NCBI GenBank assembly: GCA_039931555.1
Contig: JBDTRP010000001.1
Span: 1-64,000 of the forward strand
Reading direction: 5' to 3'
DNA length: 64,000 bases
From: JAENVT01 sp039931555
Lineage (GTDB): Bacteria > Actinomycetota > Acidimicrobiia > Acidimicrobiales > Ilumatobacteraceae
The translations under genes were made by a program, and so were the position numbers. The notes under the pieces are model-generated. The model made no database searches. It worked only from the letters and a program-made list of their open reading frames with translations, and was not told where the DNA came from. Of this stretch, positions 26,289 to 34,433 are shown piece by piece (within the stretch, counting starts at the first letter, position 1; each line of letters starts with the position of its first letter).

Positions 26289-27518
26289 ATGGGTCAGGAA
26301 CTCGTCGTCGCTCTCGAGGCAGCACTGCAGGGGTGCGCGGCGGCCGATCTGACGTTGTTGTCGGCTGATGATGTCGGTGGGTTGGTGGTCAATCTGCGAA
26401 GGGTGGCGACACGACTGGAGGCCGAGATCGCCCGCGCCGTGCATGCCGCGTCGCTGGCTGAGGTGTGGCGTGCATCGGGGGCGACATCAATGGAGGCGTG
26501 GCTCGCTCACGAGACCCAGACGTCGTTTCGTTCAGCTCGCGACCAGGTCCGTATGTCCGAAACGTTGGCGGCCGCACCGCTGGTTGCCGACAAGCTGGCC
26601 GAGGGCCAGTTGTCGATCGACAACGCCCGCCTGTTGGGCGCCGTGGTCGGCCAGCCCGGTTTCGCTGGTGATGCCGAACTGCTGATGGAGATCGCCTCCG
26701 GTCCACCGCGCGAGACGCGCCGCGGGTTGGAGCAGTGGCTGGCGATGACCGATGCCCCCGGTGAGGCGGATCGTGAACAGCGGTTGCGGTTGAAACGACA
26801 TTTGACGTTCACATCGAATGGTGACGGGATGTACGACGTCCGCGGTGTGTTGATGCCCGTCGATGTCGCTCACGTCCGCGCCGCGCTCGATCACATCGCC
26901 GGTGCGGCGTTCGCTGATGAGACCGGCCGTGCGCATCACACCCGTGTCGCTGATGCGTTCGTCGAACTTGCCCAGGCGTACAACGCTGGCACCGTCACCG
27001 GTGGCCGGGAACGCCCCAAGGTGTTGATGGTGGTGCCGTTCGAGACCGTCGTCGAGCGTGGCGCGGCACGCGGAGTGGTCATCGGAGTGGATGAGACGGT
27101 GTCGGGTGCAGCGGTGCGCCGGTTGTGTTGTGATGCCGAACTCAACCGGGTCGTCACCAGGGGTGCGTCAACGATTCTCGATTACGGGACCACGACCCGG
27201 TTTGCCTCCGAACCCCAGTACTACGCGCTCGTAGCTCGTGATGGTGGCTGTCGATGGCCGGGTTGTGATCGGCCACCCGGATGGACCGAAGTGCACCATC
27301 TCAAAGAGGTTTTCACCGAGAACGGGCCAACCGATTTGAACGAGATGGTCCTGGGTTGTTCCACCCATCACGACCACCTCCATCACCACGGCTGGAAATA
27401 CATCGGCACCGCCGACGACTTATGGCTACGCAAACCCGACGGAACCTTGATACCCGCACCATGCCGCGGCCCCGCATTCAGCGGAGCACCCCGACAACTG
27501 GCACTGGCCGACGCATGA
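26289..27518 (+). CDS. DUF222 / HNH endonuclease domain protein (13E12 repeat family)
   Basis: A 409-residue protein with an N-terminal DUF222 helical domain (GLVVNLRRVATRLEAEIARA, then AWLAHETQTSFRSARDQVRM). A C-terminal HNH nuclease domain reads RDGGCRWPGCDRPPGWTEVH, HLKEVFTENGPTDLNEMVLG and CSTHHDHLHHHGWKY, with the paired Cys and the HNH histidines present, so it appears intact. The family is dispersed in actinobacterial genomes, often in several copies, and behaves like an accessory or mobile element; its biological target is not established. ATG at 26289 is used, although its GGGAG box is unusually close. Broken genes on both sides support recent insertion. Confidence 0.88.
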   Translation: MGQELVVALEAALQGCAAADLTLLSADDVGGLVVNLRRVATRLEAEIARAVHAASLAEVWRASGATSMEAWLAHETQTSFRSARDQVRMSETLAAAPLVADKLAEGQLSIDNARLLGAVVGQPGFAGDAELLMEIASGPPRETRRGLEQWLAMTDAPGEADREQRLRLKRHLTFTSNGDGMYDVRGVLMPVDVAHVRAALDHIAGAAFADETGRAHHTRVADAFVELAQAYNAGTVTGGRERPKVLMVVPFETVVERGAARGVVIGVDETVSGAAVRRLCCDAELNRVVTRGASTILDYGTTTRFASEPQYYALVARDGGCRWPGCDRPPGWTEVHHLKEVFTENGPTDLNEMVLGCSTHHDHLHHHGWKYIGTADDLWLRKPDGTLIPAPCRGPAFSGAPRQLALADA

Positions 27519-27823
27519 ACCACGACCTACACGCGGCTCAGGTCTACTTCGGCAAGAGCTCGGGCCGGACCGCGACCCGTGACCACCGACGGCGCGCAGA
27601 CCGTGATCGGTCCTCGGCAAGAGAGCACAACATCAGGCGCAGCTTCGCCACCGCCGTCGTCACACTCGGACTCGCCGGCTGTGACGACCGCCCGGTTGCG
27701 CCTACATCGAGTGAAGCATCGACAGCCACCACGCCGGCAACAGTGCCCGTGACGATGAAGAATCGACTCGTCGCAGCGTTCCGTTGGGTGTGCCCTGGGC
27801 GGTTACCACCGTACGGGTCGGCC
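27515..27823 (+). pseudogene. Lipoprotein-like remnant after the HNH gene
   Basis: An ATG at 27515 overlaps the HNH stop (ATGA) and opens a frame with about 40 charged residues. After them come SFATAVVTLGLAGCDDRPVA and PTSSEASTATTPATVPVT, which look like a lipoprotein signal with lipobox LAGC and a Ser/Thr linker. The frame then runs antisense into the end of recG without a recognisable domain. It is most likely a truncated lipoprotein gene, or a chance frame. The rest of this 305-base interval holds the right copy of the direct repeat and nothing else I can support. Confidence 0.35.
27594..27613 (+). repeat. Right copy of an imperfect direct repeat flanking the HNH gene
   Basis: GCGCAGACCGTGATCGGTCC, 17 of 20 identical to 26159-26178. 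A further GGACCGCGACC match to the left copy lies just upstream, within the run CGGGCCGGACCGCGACCC. Candidate element boundary only. Confidence 0.35.
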
Positions 27824-29962
27824 TCAACTCTTGAACAGGAATGCTTCGTCTTCAGAGCTGAACAACAGGCGGAGCTCGTCGAGCAACACAGGATGGTCGT
27901 CGAGCAGTGGATCGGCGTCAACGATCTCGAACGCGGCGTCGCGCGCCACCGACACCAGCTCGCGATCGCGTCGAAGCGAGGCCAGCTTGAGATCGTTGCG
28001 GCCCTTCTGGGCGGTGTTCATGATCGTGCCCTCGCCGCGGAGATCGAGATCGACCTCGGCAAGCTCGAAGCCATCGGTCGTTCTCACCAGCGCCTCGACC
28101 CTCGGGTTGCCCGCAGGGCTGCCAGGTACGGGTTCTGCCGTCACCAGCCAGCACGTCGACGCGTGGCTGCCGCGGCCGACTCGGCCGCGCAACTGATGCA
28201 GCTGGGCGATGCCGAAGCGATCCGCGTCGAGGATCACCATCACCGTTGCGTTGGGCACGTCGACACCGACCTCGATCACGGTGGTAGCCACCAGCACATC
28301 GAGCTCGCGCCGACGGAAGCGCTCCATGACTGCCTCCTTCTGCGCCGACGGAAGCCGACCGTGCAACAGGCCGAGGCGTAACCCGTGCAACTCGCCGGCG
28401 ACAAGTCGATCGAAGGTCTCCTGCGCACTGGCGACCTCGAGCTTCTCGCTCTCGTCGATCAGCGGGCACACCACGTAGGCCTGGCGACCCTCGGCGATCT
28501 CGTCGCGGACGGTGGCCCACGCGGCCTGCTCCATCAACGGCCCGGCCGCCCAATGCGTCACGATCGGCGTGCGTCCGGGCGGCAGTTCGTCGAGCACGCT
28601 GACGTCGAGATCGCCGTACACCGTCATCGCCGCGGTGCGCGGGATCGGCGTCGCGGTCATGACCAACACGTCCGGCACGGCATCGTCGTCGCCTTTCGAG
28701 CGCAATGCAGCGCGTTGCTCGACACCGAACCGATGCTGCTCGTCGACCACCACGACACCGAGGCTGTGGAAGCTCACGCCCTCCTGGATCAGGGCATGTG
28801 TTCCGATGGCGATGTCGACCGTTCCATCAGCCAGACCCGCCAACACATCGCGCCGGTCGCCACCGGTGATCCTGTTGGTCAGCAGTTCGATGCGTAGTGG
28901 ACGGTCACCGAACAGGTTGCCGGGGTCAGGAACCGTCACGCCGTCCACCATCCGCCGCACGCTGGCCGCGTGCTGCTCGGCAAGCACCTCGGTGGGCGCC
29001 ATCAGCGCGCCCTGGTGACCACCTTGTACTGCGGTCAACATGGCGCTGACCGCGACCAACGTCTTGCCCGACCCGACATCGCCCTGCAACAGCCGGTGCA
29101 TCGGGTGAGGGCCGGCGAGATCGTGCTCGATCTCGGCGATGGCCCTGCGCTGGGCCGCGGTCAGCTCGAACGGCACGGACGCGTACAGGCGTGCCGTCAG
29201 CTCGCCGCCCACGGTATGGCGGATGGCCTTCGACTCGCGCTCGAGCATGCGCTTGCGCATCACCAGCATCGTCTGCACCCGGAACAACTCGTCGAACGCC
29301 AGCCGGCGGCGGGCCTGCTCCTTCTCCGCAATCGTCTCCGGGGCGTGGATGGATTGGAACGCGGCGCCGCGCTCGATCAGCCTGTATCGGCGCCGGATCG
29401 GCTCGGCCACCGGATCACCGATCCCGCGCGGAGAACACTTGCGCAACGCGTCCTCCACCCATCCGGCGATCTCCCACGTCATCAACGCGGCCTTCTCGCT
29501 CTGGGGATAGACCGGCACAATGCGACCGGTGCGGTCGCCGATCAGGTCGACGACGGGGTTCGTCATCTGCAACCCGCCGCGGTAGACCTCCGCCTTGCCG
29601 AACACGGCGATCTGCAACCCTTCACGCAACTGCTTCTCGCGCCACGGTTGGTTGAAGAACACCACCTGCAGCCGACCGCTGCCGTCGCCGACCACGACGT
29701 TGACCATGGTGCGCCGGTTGCGCATCGATCGTTTGGTCACGCTCCGCACGCTGACCAACACCAGCGCCTCCTGACCAGGCAGCAGGTCACTGACACGGGC
29801 CTCGTTGGTGCGATCGACCCACCGTCGGGGATACGTCGTCAGCAGATCGAGCACGGTGTCGATGCCGACCGCATGCAGCGACGCCAGCTTCTTGTCGCCG
29901 ACACCCTTGATCCGCTCGACGCCGATCGCGTCCAAGTCACGCAGCGTCAGCGGATCAGTCAT
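27824..29962 (-). CDS. recG: ATP-dependent DNA helicase RecG
   Basis: Branch-migrating helicase that remodels stalled forks and Holliday junctions. The 712-residue product has an N-terminal wedge/OB region (residues about 60-160), Walker A LLQGDVGSGKTLVAVSAML, the motif VVVDEQHRFGVEQRAAL, TATPIPRTAAMTVYGDLDVS, and late motifs ATTVIEVGVDVPNATVM and QLHQLRGRVGRG. Length is normal. Its ATG overlaps the FakA-like gene stop (ATGA). The fakA-recG pair is often conserved near rpmB in Gram-positive bacteria. Confidence 0.96.
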   Translation of the reverse strand: MTDPLTLRDLDAIGVERIKGVGDKKLASLHAVGIDTVLDLLTTYPRRWVDRTNEARVSDLLPGQEALVLVSVRSVTKRSMRNRRTMVNVVVGDGSGRLQVVFFNQPWREKQLREGLQIAVFGKAEVYRGGLQMTNPVVDLIGDRTGRIVPVYPQSEKAALMTWEIAGWVEDALRKCSPRGIGDPVAEPIRRRYRLIERGAAFQSIHAPETIAEKEQARRRLAFDELFRVQTMLVMRKRMLERESKAIRHTVGGELTARLYASVPFELTAAQRRAIAEIEHDLAGPHPMHRLLQGDVGSGKTLVAVSAMLTAVQGGHQGALMAPTEVLAEQHAASVRRMVDGVTVPDPGNLFGDRPLRIELLTNRITGGDRRDVLAGLADGTVDIAIGTHALIQEGVSFHSLGVVVVDEQHRFGVEQRAALRSKGDDDAVPDVLVMTATPIPRTAAMTVYGDLDVSVLDELPPGRTPIVTHWAAGPLMEQAAWATVRDEIAEGRQAYVVCPLIDESEKLEVASAQETFDRLVAGELHGLRLGLLHGRLPSAQKEAVMERFRRRELDVLVATTVIEVGVDVPNATVMVILDADRFGIAQLHQLRGRVGRGSHASTCWLVTAEPVPGSPAGNPRVEALVRTTDGFELAEVDLDLRGEGTIMNTAQKGRNDLKLASLRRDRELVSVARDAAFEIVDADPLLDDHPVLLDELRLLFSSEDEAFLFKS

Positions 29963-31635
29963 TCAACGCCGAAGAGGTACGGGTACAGGGGCTGTCCGCC
30001 TCGATGCACCTCGACCTGCACGTCGGGACGGTGTTCGACGATCCACGCCAGCAACGCGTCGGTGTGGCCGGCGTTCGCGTCGCTGCCGGTGATGACCGTG
30101 ACGATCTCGCGACCCGGCGTGATGAGGTAGTCGAGCAGTGCGCACCCCGCTCCGTCGAGCGATCCGCTGACGGCGACGATCCCGTCGCCACGCACCAGCC
30201 CGATCCAATCCCCCATCGTGACGGCCCCGACTTCGCTGTTGGTGTCGCGAATTGCCTGAGTGATCTCCCCGGTCGCCACCGACTCGGCTCCCGCGGTCAT
30301 TTCCTCGAGGTTGACCTCGACATCGGTCTCCGGGTCGTACACGACCAGCGCCGCCAGAGCCGCCGGCATCGAGGTCGTGGGCACCACCCGCACCGACTTC
30401 GTGGTGAGCGCGTCGAGTTGCTCGGCGACCGGGATGATGTTCTTGTTGTTCGGCAGCACGACCACCTGGTCTGCGTTGACGGCCTCGACCGCGGCCAGCA
30501 GCTCGGCCGTCGACGGGTTCAACGTTTGGCCTCCGGTCACCACACCCTGCACCCCGAGTTGGCCGAACAACTCGGCCAACCCATCGCCGCTGGCGACTGC
30601 GACGACTGCACACGTGACGGCGGGCAGGCCGAAGCCGGCACCGTAGTGCGGGTGCCCTGCGTGGATGGCTGCTTCACGCACCGCGTGCTCCTCGGCCATC
30701 TCCTCGAACAGATCGGTGACCCGGATCTGTTTCGGGCGCCCGTCGAGTTGCAAGGCCGATTCGATTGCCGCTCCGATGTCGTTGGTGTGCACATGGCAGT
30801 TCCACAGACCGTCGCCGCCGACGACCACGATCGAGTCGCCGATCTCACCCCACGACTCCTTGAACTCCTGGATGCGCTCGTCGACCAGATCGACGAAGTA
30901 CATCACCTCGTAGCGCAGCTCGCTGACGTCGACGCCGCCATCGTTGGCGTGTCGACGCGAGACCCGCTCGAGCTGCTCGACGGTCGGCCCATCGCCCTCC
31001 TCGGGCTCCGGCAGTGGGTCGCCGTCGACCACGAACAACGCCGAATCGAGCAGCAGCAAGAACCCGGCGCCACCGGCATCGACCACCCCGGCGTCTTTCA
31101 ACACCGCCAGCAGCTCGGGCGTGTTGTCGAGAGCGACCTTGCCGGCGGCGCGCGCGGCACGCAGCATTCCGACCAGGCTGGCGCCATCGGCTGCCGCGGT
31201 GGTCGCTGCGTCGGCGGACTCGCGCACGACGGTGAGGATCGTGCCCTCGATCGGCTTCAGCACTGCCAGGTACGCCGCCGTCGACGCCGCCCTCAGGGCT
31301 TCGGCGACCTTCGTAGCGGAGAGATCGGTGGCGTCTTTCAACGTGCCCACCAACCCCCGCAGGATTTGGCTGAGGATCACGCCACTGTTGCCTCGAGCCC
31401 CCATCAGGCTCCCGTGGCTGATGGCGTTGCACGTCGGACCGAGCTCGGGCTCGGCCAGATCCAGCTCGGCGACCACGGCATCGAGCGTGCGGGCCATGTT
31501 GGTACCCGTGTCGCCGTCGGGGACTGGGTAGACGTTCAGCCGGTTGATGCCCGGAGCGTGCAACTTCAATGTGTCGCGGAACGTGATCACCGTGCTACGC
31601 AAGGCCTCGGGGCTGAACCGTTCCAATGTGGGCAC
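29959..31635 (-). CDS. DAK2 domain-containing protein, FakA/YloV-like kinase
   Basis: A 558-residue protein with an N-terminal DAK2 (DhaL-like) ATP-binding domain: INRLNVYPVPDGDTGTNMAR, where the Asp residues bind Mg-ATP, and SLMGARGNSGVILSQILRG. A middle domain and a DegV/DAK1-like C-terminal half with VVLPNNKNIIPVAEQL follow. This is the architecture of fatty-acid kinase FakA, which phosphorylates fatty acids presented by a FakB carrier. No FakB gene is in the window. It lies divergent to rpmB across a 94-base promoter region and is coupled to recG. Confidence 0.9.
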   Translation of the reverse strand: MPTLERFSPEALRSTVITFRDTLKLHAPGINRLNVYPVPDGDTGTNMARTLDAVVAELDLAEPELGPTCNAISHGSLMGARGNSGVILSQILRGLVGTLKDATDLSATKVAEALRAASTAAYLAVLKPIEGTILTVVRESADAATTAAADGASLVGMLRAARAAGKVALDNTPELLAVLKDAGVVDAGGAGFLLLLDSALFVVDGDPLPEPEEGDGPTVEQLERVSRRHANDGGVDVSELRYEVMYFVDLVDERIQEFKESWGEIGDSIVVVGGDGLWNCHVHTNDIGAAIESALQLDGRPKQIRVTDLFEEMAEEHAVREAAIHAGHPHYGAGFGLPAVTCAVVAVASGDGLAELFGQLGVQGVVTGGQTLNPSTAELLAAVEAVNADQVVVLPNNKNIIPVAEQLDALTTKSVRVVPTTSMPAALAALVVYDPETDVEVNLEEMTAGAESVATGEITQAIRDTNSEVGAVTMGDWIGLVRGDGIVAVSGSLDGAGCALLDYLITPGREIVTVITGSDANAGHTDALLAWIVEHRPDVQVEVHRGGQPLYPYLFGVE

Positions 31636-31662
31636 GCCGACAGACTAGGGGCGACCGGAGCG

Positions 31663-31691
31663 TGTCGACGGCTACAACTCGCTGGTAGCAT
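31663..31691 (+). promoter_or_regulatory. Candidate promoter for rpmB
   Basis: TGTCGA (31663-31668) and TAGCAT (31686-31691) are separated by 17 bases, about 39 bases ahead of the rpmB ATG and downstream of the divergent fakA-like start. Consensus resemblance is partial; the -10 box fits the actinobacterial TAnnnT form. Confidence 0.4.
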
Positions 31692-31729
31692 CTCCAAGCT
31701 CGTTTGATCTCGCCGAGGAAGAAACCATC

Positions 31730-31921
31730 ATGGCAGCAGTATGTGAAGTGTGTGGCAAGGGCCCCAGCTGGGGTATGAACGTGTCGCACTCCCATCGGCG
31801 CACCAAGCGTCGTTGGAACCCGAACATCCAGCGTGTGAAGGCCCTCATCGGCAGCACCCCGAAGCGGATGTACGTCTGCACGGGTTGCATCAAGAGCGGC
31901 AAGATCGTCAAGGCCGGCTGA
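31730..31921 (+). CDS. rpmB: 50S ribosomal protein bL28
   Basis: Large-subunit ribosomal protein of 63 residues. It begins MAAVCEVCGKGPSWGMNVSH and has SHRRTKRRWNPNIQRVKALI, then YVCTGCIKSGKIVKAG. The two CxxC pairs mark the zinc-binding form, matching the zinc-type L32 encoded at 15185-15364. A GAGGAAG box lies about nine bases upstream. It is divergent from the FakA-like gene, an order common in Gram-positives. Confidence 0.96.
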   Translation: MAAVCEVCGKGPSWGMNVSHSHRRTKRRWNPNIQRVKALIGSTPKRMYVCTGCIKSGKIVKAG

Positions 31922-31947
31922 GGCCACAGGTCTCGGCAGCTGTCGTC

Positions 31948-32169
31948 ATGCAAGGCGTCATCAAGAGCTACGACCCGGCCACCGGTGATGGCAGTGTGGT
32001 CAGCGACACCACCCTGGCCGAGTTCGATCTGGCAACCGACGCCCTCGAGGGCTCGATCTTCCGCATGCTCCGCCAAGGTCAGCGGGTGGTCTTCAACGTC
32101 GATGATGCCGGCCGGGCCACGAAGCTGCGCCTCGGGTCCGAAGCAGATATGAAGACGCCGGGCGCCTGA
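31948..32169 (+). CDS. Small cold-shock-like (OB-fold) protein
   Basis: A 73-residue protein starting MQGVIKSYDPATGDGSVVSD. The opening GVIKSYDPATGDGSVV and the later FRMLRQGQRVVFNVDD match the pattern of a cold-shock/OB-fold beta barrel (GxIKxYdxxxGxGxI...L..GQxVxF.v). The aromatic RNP residues of true Csp proteins are mostly absent, so nucleic-acid binding is uncertain. It lies 26 bases after rpmB on the same strand and is probably co-transcribed with it. Start chosen on the fold boundary; the Shine-Dalgarno is weak. Confidence 0.72.
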   Translation: MQGVIKSYDPATGDGSVVSDTTLAEFDLATDALEGSIFRMLRQGQRVVFNVDDAGRATKLRLGSEADMKTPGA

Positions 32170-32230
32170 AGGTACCCTGGTCGTAGTGATCCGACGCATC
32201 GGCGCGACGGTCCCAAGGAGTCGAAATCCG

Positions 32231-34024
32231 ATGAGTGCTTCCACTAGGAACGACCGCCTGAAAGCCTGGGTGAACGAGTGGACCGGCGTACTGCAACCCG
32301 ACAACGTCCACTGGTGTGACGGCTCGGCGGAGGAATACGAGGCCCTCTGCCAGGCCCTCGTCGACAGCGGGACCTTCACCCAACTCGACGAGGCCAAGCG
32401 ACCGAACAGCTACTGGGCGCACAGCGACCCCGCCGACGTCGCCCGCGTCGAGGACCGCACGTTCATCTGCTCGGCCGATGCCGCTGATGCCGGTCCGACC
32501 AACAACTGGCGCGAGGCATCGGAGATGCGTGCCGAGATGACCGGCCTCTACACCGGTTCGATGCGCGGCCGCACGATGTACGTCGTGCCGTTCAGCATGG
32601 GCCCGCTCGGTTCGCCGATCGCACACATCGGTGTGCAACTCACCGACAGCGCCTATGTCGCCGTCAGCATGCGGATCATGACGCGCATGGGCCAAGCTGC
32701 CCTCGACGTACTGGGCGACGATCAGTGGGTGCAGTGCGTTCATTCCCTCGGCGCTCCCCTGGCCTCCGGCCAGGCCGACAACGCCTGGCCGTGCAATCCC
32801 GACAACAAGTACATCGTCCACTTCCCCGAGACCCGCGAGATCTGGTCGTTCGGCTCGGGTTACGGCGGCAACGCGCTGCTCGGCAAGAAGTGCTTCGCCC
32901 TGCGCATCGCCTCGGTCATGGCCCGCGACGACGGCTGGTTGGCCGAGCACATGTTGATCCTGAAGCTCACCAATCCTGCCGGCGAGTCGAAGTACATCGC
33001 CGCCGCGTTTCCATCGGCGTGCGGCAAGACCAACCTGGCCATGCTGCAGCCGACGATTCCGGGATGGACGGCCGAAACGGTCGGCGACGACATCTGCTGG
33101 ATGAAGTTCGGGGCAGACGGCCGCCTCTACGCCATCAACCCGGAGGCGGGATTCTTCGGCGTCGCCCCCGGAACCGGTTACGACACCAACCCCAACGCGA
33201 TGGAGACGCTGTGGGCCAACTGCATCTTCACCAACACCGCGCTCACCGACCAAGGCGACGTGTGGTGGGAGGGCATGAGCAGCAACAAGCCGGCGCACGC
33301 CACCGACTGGCGCGGGCAGCCCTGGACTCCCGAGACCGGTACACCCGCCGCGCACCCGAACGCCCGCTTCACAGCCCCCGCCTCGCAGTGCCCGTCGATC
33401 GCCCCGGAGTGGCAGGATCCCGCCGGCGTGCCGATCAGCGCGATCTTGTTCGGTGGGCGCAGACGAACGACGGTTCCCCTTGTCACCCAGGCATTCGATT
33501 GGGAGCACGGGGTCTTCCTGGGGTCGATCATGGCCAGCGAGACCACCGCCGCGCAGCAAGGTGTGGTCGGCAACCTGCGTTTCGACCCGATGGCGATGCT
33601 GCCGTTCTGCGGCTACAACATGGCCGACTACTTCGCCCACTGGCTGGCCATCGGCAAGAACACCGACGCTGCGCACCTGCCCAAGATCTTCTTCGTCAAC
33701 TGGTTCCGCCGTGACGACGATGGGCGCTTCTTGTGGCCCGGGTACGGCGAGAACAGCCGAGTGCTGAAGTGGGTGTTCGACCGCGTCTCCGGTCAGGCCA
33801 ATGCTGTCGAGACTCCCATCGGCTTGCTGCCGGGTGAGAGCGATCTCGATCTGGACGGCCTCGAGATCAGCGACGCCGACCTCCACTCGCTGTTGGCGAT
33901 CGACACCGCCGGCTGGAGCCAAGCCATCCCGCAGATCCGCCAGCACTACGCACAGTTCGACGGCAAGATGCCGGCGCAACTGTCGATGGCCCTCGACGCC
34001 CTGGTAGAGAACCTGGCGGGCTAG
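32231..34024 (+). CDS. pckG: Phosphoenolpyruvate carboxykinase (GTP)
   Basis: Interconverts oxaloacetate and phosphoenolpyruvate with GTP, linking the citric acid cycle to gluconeogenesis. The 597-residue product has AAFPSACGKTNLAMLQPTIP (the nucleotide loop of the GTP-type enzyme), GSGYGGNALLGKKCFALRIA, INPEAGFFGVAPGTGYDTNP and FVNWFRRDDDGRFLWPGYGE. All match GTP-dependent PEPCK and the length is normal. The ATG at 32231 has an AAGGAG box eleven bases upstream. It is convergent with a small membrane-protein gene. Confidence 0.97.
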   Translation: MSASTRNDRLKAWVNEWTGVLQPDNVHWCDGSAEEYEALCQALVDSGTFTQLDEAKRPNSYWAHSDPADVARVEDRTFICSADAADAGPTNNWREASEMRAEMTGLYTGSMRGRTMYVVPFSMGPLGSPIAHIGVQLTDSAYVAVSMRIMTRMGQAALDVLGDDQWVQCVHSLGAPLASGQADNAWPCNPDNKYIVHFPETREIWSFGSGYGGNALLGKKCFALRIASVMARDDGWLAEHMLILKLTNPAGESKYIAAAFPSACGKTNLAMLQPTIPGWTAETVGDDICWMKFGADGRLYAINPEAGFFGVAPGTGYDTNPNAMETLWANCIFTNTALTDQGDVWWEGMSSNKPAHATDWRGQPWTPETGTPAAHPNARFTAPASQCPSIAPEWQDPAGVPISAILFGGRRRTTVPLVTQAFDWEHGVFLGSIMASETTAAQQGVVGNLRFDPMAMLPFCGYNMADYFAHWLAIGKNTDAAHLPKIFFVNWFRRDDDGRFLWPGYGENSRVLKWVFDRVSGQANAVETPIGLLPGESDLDLDGLEISDADLHSLLAIDTAGWSQAIPQIRQHYAQFDGKMPAQLSMALDALVENLAG

Positions 34025-34040
34025 CGCTCGGCGGTGGGTA

Positions 34041-34433
34041 TCAGCGAATCTGGCCGACCAGCATCGCCCGGATGCCGAGGCCGGCGATGAACAGGCTGCC
34101 CAAGCCGTACAACAGGTAGAGCCGATGCTTCATCTGCACGCGGTACGAATAGATGATCGCGACGGCGATGATCGCCACGAACCCGTAGAACGCGTGGAAC
34201 TTCGAGAACTTGAACTTGTACTTGTTGACCAGGATCACACCCAAGGTGACCTGCACGAACACGGTCAGTTCGGCGACGGCGATGAACCACCACAAGGCGC
34301 GGGTGCGCATCTGAGGCAACCAGTTCGCGCCGAGCGCCCATGCCCCCGCCAAGCCGTTGCCGACGATGACGAACCAGGCGAAGTTCTCGTGGAAATCGCG
34401 TAACGTTGCAGCAGTCGCGGTCAGATCGATCAG
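34041..34433 (-). CDS. Four-helix membrane protein with apparent CTG start
   Basis: A 130-residue membrane protein of unknown function with four hydrophobic segments: FAWFVIVGNGLAGAWALGAN, ALWWFIAVAELTVFVQVTLG, FYGFVAIIAVAIIYSYRV and LYLLYGLGSLFIAGLGIRAM. The conserved-looking N-terminus TLRDFHENFAW has no ATG, GTG or TTG in frame nearby. A CTG at 34433 overlaps the stop of the upstream ferritin-like gene as CTGA, mimicking the ATGA couplings common here, and is taken as the start. An internal TTG would remove part of the first helix. Cytochrome b561-like proteins are a possible relation, but no haem ligands stand out. Confidence 0.7.
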   Translation of the reverse strand: MIDLTATAATLRDFHENFAWFVIVGNGLAGAWALGANWLPQMRTRALWWFIAVAELTVFVQVTLGVILVNKYKFKFSKFHAFYGFVAIIAVAIIYSYRVQMKHRLYLLYGLGSLFIAGLGIRAMLVGQIR

